From Chloroflexota bacterium (GTDB lineage: Bacteria > Chloroflexota > Anaerolineae > VGOG01), in contig JAUWYT010000098.1 of NCBI GenBank assembly GCA_030615705.1, forward strand, positions 1 to 6,397: a DNA stretch of 6,397 nucleotides. Reading direction: 5' to 3'. Under the pieces are notes generated by a model. It saw only the letters and a list, made by a program, of their open reading frames with translations, was not told the DNA's origin and did no database searches. The position numbers and the translations under genes were made by a program. Positions 1 through 5,705 of this stretch are shown one piece after another. Position 1 is the first letter of the stretch. Each line of letters starts with the position of its first letter.

Positions 1-2
1 CT

Positions 3-275
3 TTCGTGGGCTCTTTGGAAGCGGGCACAACGCGCACCTGGCGCGGGCGAGAGAGCGTCGCCTTGCGCTGTGGTAACGGCGGCGGCGTGGAAGCCACCGT
101 CAACAGCAAACCCCTGGGCCTCCTGGGGGAAAGGGGCCAGGTGGTGGACGTGGAATGGTGGCCGGAGGGAGTCACCCCCACGCCTGCTACACCTGAGGTT
201 ACAGCCACCCTCACGCCGACGGTCGGTGCCGGGATCACCGTAACTCCCACAATTACACCCACCGCCACTCCCTAA
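3..275 (+). CDS. RodZ-like protein, C-terminal DUF4115 domain with Thr/Pro-rich tail (partial, 5' end missing)
   Basis: The reading frame is open from the left edge (first full codon at 3) to TAA at 273-275. About 90 residues are visible. The first ~50 match the end of the RodZ C-terminal domain (DUF4115): GSLEAGTTRTW, then a Gly-rich strand, 'VNSKPLGLLGERGQ' and a final 'VEW'. In known RodZ proteins this domain lies outside the membrane, after a cytoplasmic HTH domain and one TM helix, and the protein links MreB to cell-wall synthesis; those parts would be upstream of the window. The last ~35 residues are low-complexity Thr/Pro/Val (TPTPATPE, TPTITPTATP), probably an extracellular disordered extension. 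It could also be another HTH protein carrying DUF4115. The GTG at 6 is almost certainly not the start, because the domain is entered midway. Confidence 0.8.
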   Translation, partial: FVGSLEAGTTRTWRGRESVALRCGNGGGVEATVNSKPLGLLGERGQVVDVEWWPEGVTPTPATPEVTATLTPTVGAGITVTPTITPTATP

Positions 276-293
276 GCGTTAAAGAGCACTGGC

Positions 294-310
294 TAGATGA
301 AGTTCATCTA
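294..310. promoter_or_regulatory. Perfect palindrome, candidate operator
   Basis: TAGATGAA-G-TTCATCTA is an uninterrupted 8+8 bp inverted repeat around one central base. It lies 19 bp after the rodZ-like stop and 80 bp before the next ATG. A one-base loop is too small for a good RNA hairpin and no T-tract follows, so a binding site for a dimeric regulator is more likely than a terminator. The rest of the 276-390 gap shows only a weak -10-like TACTAT at 362-367 without a recognisable -35. The regulator is unknown. Confidence 0.4.
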
Positions 311-390
311 TCATACGAGGCTGAGTGCGCATCGCAATGGGTACGCCAGGGTTCGATCGGATACTATAGCCCAGCATGGTTGATTAACAG

Positions 391-1095
391 ATGAGTGAGC
401 GGCAATTGATCAAAGACCTTTTGGAGAAGATGGGAGGGCCGTTCTGGGTCTCCTTGGGGATCAACCTTGACAAAAGGGATTCTCAGGAGGTCTTCAAATG
501 GTTCCTGGCCTCCATCCTCTACGCGGCCAGGATCTCGGAGACCACCGCCAACAACACCTACCGGGAGTTCGAAAGGAGCGGGGTGCTGAGCCCCGATCGA
601 ATCCTGGAAACCGGGTGGGATGGTCTGGTTCAGATCCTGGACGCCGGGGGCTACGTCCGCTACGACTTCAAGACCGCCACCAAGCTGCTGGAGGTCGTGG
701 CGGCCTTGAAAGAAAGGTTCGACGGCGACCTAAACGTGCTTCACGCCCGGGCGCAAAGCCCCCATGACCTGGAGCAGAAGCTGATGGAGCTAGGCAGAGG
801 CATCGGCCCCACAACGGCCAACATCTTCCTCAGGGAGTTGCGCGATGTCTGGGATAAGGCCGACCCGCTGCCCCAGGACCTGGCAGTGATGGCTGCTCGG
901 AATCTGAGGCTCGTTCAAACGGACGAACGAAGGGAGATCTTGAGCGAGCTCAGGTCGGTTTGGGAAGGGCAAGCCCTGCCAGCCTGGGACTTCGCCGATT
1001 TCGAATCCTCGCTGGTGAGGTTGGGTAAGGACTATTGCCGCCGAGAGAAGTGCGCAACCTGCCCTGTTGCAGAGGAGTGTGAAAGAAGTGCCTAG
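391..1095 (+). CDS. Endonuclease III-like HhH-GPD protein with C-terminal [4Fe-4S] loop, catalytic Lys absent
   Basis: This 234-residue protein has the architecture of the endonuclease III (Nth) DNA glycosylase superfamily. A helical region contains the helix-hairpin-helix around residues 134-147 (LGRGIGPTTANIFL), and the C-terminal cysteine loop is C216-x4-C221-x2-C224-x5-C230. Classical Nth uses C-x6-C-x2-C-x5-C, so the first spacing is two residues shorter. In bifunctional Nth the hairpin reads GVGxKTA with a catalytic Lys; here that position is Thr141. The catalytic Asp of the VDTH motif is not cleanly aligned: the region reads ADPLPQDLAV, so D158 or D163 might substitute. It may be a monofunctional glycosylase or a non-catalytic DNA-binding relative; substrate unknown. 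There is no clear Shine-Dalgarno before the ATG at 391; an internal ATG at 430 (preceded by GGAG) is possible but would cut the first helix. Its end overlaps rimO, suggesting cotranscription. Confidence 0.82.
   Translation: MSERQLIKDLLEKMGGPFWVSLGINLDKRDSQEVFKWFLASILYAARISETTANNTYREFERSGVLSPDRILETGWDGLVQILDAGGYVRYDFKTATKLLEVVAALKERFDGDLNVLHARAQSPHDLEQKLMELGRGIGPTTANIFLRELRDVWDKADPLPQDLAVMAARNLRLVQTDERREILSELRSVWEGQALPAWDFADFESSLVRLGKDYCRREKCATCPVAEECERSA
1071..1077 (+). promoter_or_regulatory. Ribosome binding site that decides the rimO start
   Basis: AGAGGAG lies inside the end of the HhH gene. It stands 10 nt before the GTG at 1088 but only 1 nt before the GTG at 1079, and it falls after the TTG at 1067. 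This favours 1088 as the rimO start. Confidence 0.6.
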
Positions 1096-2422
1096 AGTAA
1101 ATCGAAACGAAGCGCGCTATTACCTGCTCTCGTTGGGCTGTTGCAAGAACACCGTAGACTCTGAAGGGATGAGCCGACTACTCCAACGGGCTGGCTATGC
1201 TCCCGCTGAAGATTCGACGGCAGCGGAGGTTCTAATCGTCAACACCTGCGCATTCATTGACATTGCCAAGGAGGAGTCCTTTGCTGCCTTGCGGGAGCTG
1301 GTCGAGGCCAAGAGACGAGGGCAGTTGCTCATCGCTGCGGGATGCCTCTCCCAACGCTATGGCCGCGAATTGGTCAAAGAGATCCCCGGCCTGGATGGCA
1401 TCATCGGCACCAGGCGCTGGATGGAGATCACGGCCCTGGTGGAGAGATTGTCGTCGGATGGCAAGGGGCCGATGGTGGTGATCGGCGAATCGCCCGTACC
1501 CGCCGTTGACTCGATGTCGAGGTCCGTCGTTCAAGGAGCCAGCGCCTACCTTAAGATCGCCGATGGCTGCAGCGCCCCCTGCTCCTTCTGCGCCATTCCG
1601 ATGATCAAGGGGCCGTCCCGCAGCCGGCCGGTAGAAGCCATCGTGGGTGAGGCCCGCGAGTTGGTGGCCCAGGGGGTCAAGGAGATCGTCCTCATCGCCC
1701 AGAACACCACCGCTTACGGGCGCGATCGAGGCCAGCGCGACGCTTTGCCCGGCCTCATCGAGGCCATTTTGAAGACCGCGCCAGAGCTTACCTGGCTGCG
1801 CCTGATGTACTCGTATCCTCAGCACATCACCCCCAGGCTCATCGAGACCATGGCCCAGCACCCCCAGGTCTGCCATTACCTGGACATACCCCTGCAGCAC
1901 GCCCACCCCGAGACCCTGCGCCGCATGAACCGTCCTCACGATGCGGATAGGGTGCGGCGCTTGATCGCCGATCTGCGCCAAGCCATGCCCGACATCGCCC
2001 TGCGCACCTCCTTCATCGTCGGCTGCCCTGGCGAGACCGAGGAGGAATTCGAGGCCTTACTCGATTTCGTCGAGGAGATGGCCTTCGATAGGGTTGGAGC
2101 TTTCACCTACTCGCGGGAGGAGGGCACTGATGCGGCCCAGTTGCCCCATCATATAGCGCAGGATGTCAAGAAGGAGCGCTACCGAAGGCTCATGGAGCTG
2201 CAGCAAGGCATCTCCTTGGCCAAGAACCGGCAGATGATAGGACGGAGTCTGGATGTCCTCGTCGAGGGCAGTGGCCATGGCCTCAGCGCGGGGCGCTCCT
2301 ACCGCGACGCTCCTGAGATAGATGGGCTGGTCCTCGTCAAGGAGGAGCTGCCCATGGGGGAGATGGTTCCCGTGCTCATCACGGGGGCCATGGAGTACGA
2401 CCTAATCGGGGTCAGGGCTTAG
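1088..2422 (+). CDS. rimO: Ribosomal protein S12 methylthiotransferase RimO
   Basis: This radical-SAM enzyme of the MiaB/RimO family adds a methylthio group to the conserved Asp of ribosomal protein S12, in the cytoplasm. Numbered from the GTG at 1088 (444 residues, normal for the family), the N-terminal methylthiotransferase domain has cluster cysteines C18 (LGCCKNTVDSEG), C54 (VNTCAF) and C86 (AAGCLSQ). The radical-SAM motif is C161-x3-C165-x2-C168 (DGCSAPCSFC), followed by KGPSRSRP. A C-terminal TRAM domain covers about 383-444. The phrase YRDAPEIDG is typical of RimO rather than MiaB. C19 stands where the common LGCPKN motif has Pro, giving adjacent cysteines. The start was chosen by the SD at 1071-1077; the first codons overlap the HhH stop (GTGCCTAG), so the two genes are probably translationally coupled. 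Upstream GTG 1079 or TTG 1067 would add 3 or 7 residues. No lesion is visible. Confidence 0.96.
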   Translation: MPRVNRNEARYYLLSLGCCKNTVDSEGMSRLLQRAGYAPAEDSTAAEVLIVNTCAFIDIAKEESFAALRELVEAKRRGQLLIAAGCLSQRYGRELVKEIPGLDGIIGTRRWMEITALVERLSSDGKGPMVVIGESPVPAVDSMSRSVVQGASAYLKIADGCSAPCSFCAIPMIKGPSRSRPVEAIVGEARELVAQGVKEIVLIAQNTTAYGRDRGQRDALPGLIEAILKTAPELTWLRLMYSYPQHITPRLIETMAQHPQVCHYLDIPLQHAHPETLRRMNRPHDADRVRRLIADLRQAMPDIALRTSFIVGCPGETEEEFEALLDFVEEMAFDRVGAFTYSREEGTDAAQLPHHIAQDVKKERYRRLMELQQGISLAKNRQMIGRSLDVLVEGSGHGLSAGRSYRDAPEIDGLVLVKEELPMGEMVPVLITGAMEYDLIGVRA

Positions 2423-2431
2423 AGCCCATAA

Positions 2432-2445
2432 TCTCCAGAAGGAGA
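2432..2445. terminator. Weak hairpin between convergent genes
   Basis: TCTCC-AGAA-GGAGA forms a perfect 5-bp stem with a 4-nt loop in the 35-bp gap between the rimO stop and the ArsA stop. There is no T-tract on either strand, so a role as intrinsic bidirectional terminator is doubtful. It is the only structure seen in the gap. Confidence 0.2.
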
Positions 2446-3235
2446 CACTGCATCCTCTCACTGCCTCAGTTCCCGCTCCTCCCACCGGAAACGAATCCGC
2501 AGCACATCCCCTTCGAACTTCGCCCCCTGGGTCTGTAGGCCCATCAGCGCCCAGGGCAAGATGAAGCTGCGCCGGTAGCCGCCCACCTGCACCGTCAGCT
2601 CGTCCCCCTTGCGCAGCAGCGAGATGTCTCGCTTCTCTACGAAAGGCAGCGGCACGGCCAACACGTACTCCCCGTTTTGCTCCTTGATGTGGTGGGTCTG
2701 GCCTTGGAAGAAGATGCGCGACGGATCTCCTTCCCCGAACAAGGCCATGGCCAGGCGGCGCAGCATCGCAAAGCCCACCACCTCCTGCTCGAAGTAGGGC
2801 ACGGTCAGAATGGGTAGGGGCGCGAACGCCTCCTCCACCAACTGCAAGTACTTCGCCTGGGTCTCCAGCCAGGCACCCAAGTAGCTCCCGGCCGCCTGCT
2901 GGGGCATCACCCGGTTGCAGACGATGGCATCGGTGACGTAGCCGTACAGATTCAGGTAGGTGTAGGTGCGCTGGGCTTCCTTGATGACCATCTTCTCCGG
3001 GTTGAGCACCAGGCGCATCGAGGACGTCTCCGGATTCGACAGGACCCGGTGCATGTCGCCCAGTTGATCGAAGAGGCCCTCGGTAGCGTCGAAGGTCTCC
3101 CGATCAGGCAACGGCATGCTGTTCAGAAGGGGACGGGCCAGGGGAGCCAGGGCCAGGGTGGCCCGCCGGCCGATGGGGAACAGCCGATCGAACCACCAGC
3201 GGCCCACGTCGGGGATCGAAAGGAGCCGCAAAGTC

Positions 3236-3238
3236 TCA
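3236..3238 (-). other. Frameshift site in the ArsA-like gene
   Basis: On the minus strand the bases read GGC TGA GAC TTT. Dropping the T of the stop gives GGC GAG ACT TTG (G-E-T-L), which restores the conserved switch II sequence. The extra base is therefore the A at 3238 on the plus strand, or one adjacent. Confidence 0.8.
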
Positions 3239-3376
3239 GCCGTTGGCGGCGCAGTCCACGATGACAACGTCGTACTTCCCCTCTTCGTAGTGCTGGTTGA
3301 CCCACAGCAGGCTGGTCCCCTCCTCCATGCCGGGGATGACGGTAATCTCCTCGGCCAGCATGTTGGCCACACCCTG

Positions 3377-3379
3377 TCA
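3377..3379 (-). other. In-frame TGA at codon 90 of the ArsA-like gene
   Basis: The minus strand reads TTC TCC TGA CAG GGT GTG, and homologous sequence (AEEITVIPGMEE and onward) continues in the same frame. TGG to TGA by one transition would explain it. The neighbouring genes PAP2, MFS, patatin and thioesterase all end at TGA, so a TGA=Trp genetic code is unlikely. Confidence 0.75.
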
Positions 3380-3653
3380 GGAGAAGACGGCGGCCATGTA
3401 GCGTTGCAGGGTGGCCCAGTGCTTCTCGATGGAGTAGTACACGTCCACCTCCTGGCCCCAAAGATTGCGGACAATCTCTGCCGGCTCCGGGCCGAGGGGG
3501 ACGCCGAAGGAATCAGACAGGCTGTGGGCGGCGCCGGTGCTGAGGACCACGGTGCGGTGACCAAACTCGGCGCAGCGCAGGGCGGTAGCCGCCGCCACGC
3601 TGGTCTTGCCCACACCGCCTTTGCCGGTGTATAGAATGATACGCACAGTTCTA

Positions 3654-3660
3654 TCTCCTC
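3654..3660 (-). promoter_or_regulatory. Ribosome binding site of the ArsA-like gene
   Basis: GAGGAGA on the minus strand lies just after the thioesterase stop and 7 nt before the GTG at 3646. It selects this GTG over the in-frame ATG 168 nt further upstream, and the family's conserved N-terminus ([11 protein letters not shown]) begins exactly there. Confidence 0.65.
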
Positions 3661-3662
3661 GC

Positions 3663-4106
3663 TCAGTCTTCCTGCTTTTCCCCCTCAGCCCGCCGGAATA
3701 GCGGGTCGAACAGGTGGGGCGCCTCCACGTAGATGCCGCGCCCGACCACGGTACCATCCGCCAGACGGATCTCGCCTCGGGTCTATACGGCCCGGCCGTC
3801 TTTCTCCACCACACTGCCCTCTACCTGGATGGGCTGGCCCAGGGGCATCGGCCGACGGTACCCCACCTCCAGTTTGACGGCAGCCGCGGTGTAGCCGGCC
3901 CGCCACACAGCAGCGCTCATGGCCTGGTCCAGCAGTGCCGCCGAAGCGCCGCCGTGGGCGTGGCCCGGCGGCCCCTGCTGCTCCTCGGTCAGGGTGACTT
4001 CCGTCACCACGGCGCCGTCGTCGCGCGCGTACCAGATAACGCCCATGTTGCGGGCCTTCTGAGTCCCGCAGACGTAACAGGGGCCGTGTTCAGGGATCGG
4101 CTGCAT
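3663..4106 (-). pseudogene. PaaI-type hotdog-fold acyl-thioesterase, interrupted by in-frame TAG
   Basis: The ATG at 4106 has an AGAGGA Shine-Dalgarno 5-6 nt upstream. The reading frame runs 148 codons to TGA at 3663, interrupted by TAG at codon 108 (3783-3785). The N-terminus CYVCGTQKARNMGV (10-23) resembles the CxVCG motif of PaaI-family hotdog proteins. QGPPGHAHGGASAALLDQAM (44-63) carries the HGG motif (H51-G52-G53) and D60, a candidate catalytic acid. The family hydrolyses acyl-CoA thioesters in the cytoplasm, usually as dimers or tetramers; the substrate here is unknown. After TAG the frame continues [25 protein letters not shown], which reads as the final strand of the same fold, so the stop is a lesion (perhaps TAC/TAT Tyr, or TGG) rather than the natural end. 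The natural length would be about 147 residues. A 107-residue product lacking the last strand probably would not fold. The start overlaps the patatin fragment by 17 nt. Confidence 0.82.
3783..3785 (-). other. In-frame TAG in the thioesterase gene
   Basis: The minus strand reads GCC GTA TAG ACC CGA. Conserved-looking sequence ([11 protein letters not shown]) follows in frame for 39 codons to a TGA placed at the expected distance, 16 nt before the next gene. Confidence 0.75.
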
Positions 4107-4455
4107 GGTCGTCCTCTGTCTTTGTGCCCACCCTGGGCGCCTCCGGCGCTACCTGTCGCAGCCCGGCTCGCCATGATGACCGCAGCAGTTCTGCGATGAG
4201 ATTTCTCCACTGGCCCATGCGCAGGGCCTCTTTCTCGATGTATTCGGCGCCAAGGCCGGAGGCGTAGGCGGCCGCGATTATCCCGCCCATGCTGGTGCCG
4301 GCCAGGAAGTCAACGGGGATGCTCTCCCGCTCCAGAACCTTGAGCACGCCGACGTGGGCCAGCCCTCTCGCCCCACCGCCGCTGAAGGCCAATCCCACCC
4401 TTCGGGCTAGAGCACTCAAGGGCGAAGCCTTTGGGCGACGGAAAAACCAAGCCAT
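4090..4455 (-). pseudogene. Patatin-like phospholipase, N-terminal fragment only
   Basis: The ATG at 4455 (MAWFFRRP) is preceded by a purine-rich GAGGGGAAGG and lies 11 nt after the MFS stop. Residues 20-41 carry the oxyanion loop GGGARG (26-31), and residues 53-58 are GTSMGG with nucleophile S55, as in RssA/YlbK-type bacterial patatins. These hydrolyse acyl chains from phospholipids or related esters with a Ser-Asp dyad. Family resemblance continues to about residue 90 ([11 protein letters not shown]). The next ~30 residues, rich in Arg/Ala/Pro, do not resemble the family, and TGA ends the frame at 121 residues instead of the usual ~250-320. The DGG/DGA motif with the catalytic Asp is absent, so the product should be inactive. 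The simplest reading is a deletion joining the patatin N-terminus to sequence just upstream of the thioesterase, near 4180. Confidence 0.75.
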
Positions 4456-4466
4456 TTGCCTTCCCC

Positions 4467-5705
4467 TCAGCTCCGAGCCTGCCGTATACCGGCCGCCGCC
4501 GCCCCTAAGGTGATGCAGGCCAGGATGAGCATCACCTTCCTGATGCCGATGAGGTCCGCCAACCCCCCGCCCAGGGGCATGGGCAGGGTGGAGGCGGCGT
4601 TGCCCAGGACCAGTTGGGTGGAGATGACCCGCCCCCTCATCCCCACCGGCGGGCGCTCCTGCAGGATGGTCTTGGCGGGGATGGTGACCAGGGCGAGGCC
4701 CAGGCCTATAGTGAAGATGCCCATCGCCAGGAGGAGAAAAGAGGGGGCGCCCGCGCCCCTCGGAAGAGGCAGCACAGCCAGGCCCAGGCCCAGCGCGATG
4801 AAACCCAGGCTGATCCACCTCTCCTTGCTCAATAACTTGCCTCGCCTCCCCATCAGGGCTATGCCCAGTCCGAAGCCCATCCCCACGGGCACGGCCATGT
4901 AGACCGCGTCGGCCACCTCCAGGCCGAGCACGCGGGCCACGAACCCCGGCGCCAGGGTGGTGAGCATCAGGGTCAGCATCGAGGCGAGGGTCAACTGGAA
5001 GGTGGCCCAGGCGACGAGGCGGTCGCTAAATATGAAGCGCCACCCTTCCTTGAGCTCGGTCCATATCTCGGCCAGCCTCCGCCCCTGCCTCGGCTTACGG
5101 GTCATGTTCTCCCTGGGCAGGGGGGCGATGATTACCAGGGCTGCCAGGTAGAGGATGGCCCCCACCAGGCCGACGGCCTCCGCCCCGCTGATTTTCAACA
5201 GCAGCGGGGCCAAGACGACCAAGCCAGCCCCCTGGGAGACCAGGGAGGAGATGTTGAAGAGCGAGTTAGCCGCCATGAGTTTCTTCTCCCCTACCAGGCG
5301 GGGGACAGTGGCTCCCTCGGCCGAGATGAGGAACTGGGCGAGGGCCGAGATGCAGAAATTGGTTAGATAGATAGTCAGCAGCAGATAAATGCGGGGAAAG
5401 AAGTGTATGGCGGCGCTGAAAGCCAGGGCCACCAGCACGCGCAGGAGGTTGGCGGCCATCATGATCTTCACCCGTTCCTGGCGGTCCACCACCACCCCGG
5501 CCAGCAGCCCGAAGAGCAATCCTGGCAACGTAGAGGAGAATATCATGAGGCCCATCTGGGCGCTGGAACGGGTGATCTCCTCCACCAAGGCCATGGAGGC
5601 GAAGTAGATGGCGTAAGTGGCCGTCAGGGAGGCGAACTGGGCCAGGTAAAGGCGCCTGAAATTTCTGTTTTTGAGCACCGAGGGAGTAACCGCCTTCAAA
5701 GGCAT
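4467..5705 (-). CDS. Major facilitator superfamily transporter (efflux-type)
   Basis: This protein of 412 residues is dominated by hydrophobic segments, consistent with about 12 TM helices in two halves (roughly 20-195 and 230-408), split by a basic cytoplasmic loop near 199-230 ([10 protein letters not shown]). Motif A of the MFS is present after TM2: G70-VVV-D74-R75-QE-R78. The N-terminus [16 protein letters not shown] and the late segment RGRVISTQL are typical of the MFS_3/macrolide-enterobactin exporter type found in Chloroflexota, so export by proton exchange is likely; the substrate cannot be read from the sequence. The ATG at 5705 has a strong AGGAGG but only 3 nt spacing. The TTG two codons later (5699), which overlaps the PAP2 stop as TTGA, has better spacing (9 nt) and would give 410 residues. 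An in-frame open extension to 5903 is only overlap with PAP2. No lesions are visible. Confidence 0.92.
   Translation of the reverse strand: MPLKAVTPSVLKNRNFRRLYLAQFASLTATYAIYFASMALVEEITRSSAQMGLMIFSSTLPGLLFGLLAGVVVDRQERVKIMMAANLLRVLVALAFSAAIHFFPRIYLLLTIYLTNFCISALAQFLISAEGATVPRLVGEKKLMAANSLFNISSLVSQGAGLVVLAPLLLKISGAEAVGLVGAILYLAALVIIAPLPRENMTRKPRQGRRLAEIWTELKEGWRFIFSDRLVAWATFQLTLASMLTLMLTTLAPGFVARVLGLEVADAVYMAVPVGMGFGLGIALMGRRGKLLSKERWISLGFIALGLGLAVLPLPRGAGAPSFLLLAMGIFTIGLGLALVTIPAKTILQERPPVGMRGRVISTQLVLGNAASTLPMPLGGGLADLIGIRKVMLILACITLGAAAAGIRQARS

Larger units (their letters stand above)
2458..3646 (-). pseudogene. ArsA/Get3-family ATPase with HSP20-like C-terminal domain, broken by in-frame TGA and a +1 insertion
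   Basis: Joining the pieces gives about 395 residues, a normal length for bacterial ArsA-like anion-transporting ATPases (SIMIBI P-loop class). From the GTG at 3646 there is a deviant Walker [10 protein letters not shown] (residues 8-16), then switch [13 protein letters not shown] (36-47) where the family usually has STDPAHS or STDAAHS. Codon 90 is TGA between 'AAVFS' and 'QGV', where I recall Trp in homologues. The Walker B/switch II region YDVVIVDCAANG (125-136) is followed by TGA; skipping one base restores ETLRLLSIPD and an open frame to TGA at 2458. Further on come the base-recognition motif VCNRV (N244) and an HSP20-like domain (PF17886 type) at about 318-395. DCAPTGET is usual where DCAANGET stands. 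An SD at 3654-3660 supports the GTG start, and the gene follows the thioesterase by 16 nt. Real pseudogene, sequencing error and recoding are all possible; as read, only an 89-residue product is made. Confidence 0.85.

Noticed and set aside
362..367. Promoter with -10 TACTAT before the HhH gene
   Set aside because: No matching -35 at the right distance; kept only as a remark under the palindrome.
1232..1981. 249-codon open frame antisense to rimO
   Set aside because: It lies fully within rimO, which is certain from its motifs; the antisense translation shows no recognisable domain. Long antisense open frames are common in GC-rich genes.
3116..3634. 172-codon plus-strand open frame opposite the ArsA gene
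   Set aside because: It is antisense to conserved ArsA sequence, including the Walker A region, and has no recognisable motif of its own.
2458..4106. TGA reassigned to Trp as explanation for the ArsA stop
   Set aside because: TGA ends at least five genes in this window, and the thioesterase lesion is TAG, so a simple code change does not fit.
4741..4761. GC-rich near-palindrome (GAGGGGGCGC / GCGCCCCTC) as a terminator
   Set aside because: It sits inside the intact MFS coding region, is imperfect, and has no T-tract; codon composition of Arg/Gly/Ala/Pro explains it.
4090..4818. Extended patatin frame of 242 codons
   Set aside because: The part upstream of 4455 is an Arg/Gly/Pro-rich out-of-frame reading of the MFS gene; conserved patatin sequence starts only after the ATG at 4455.
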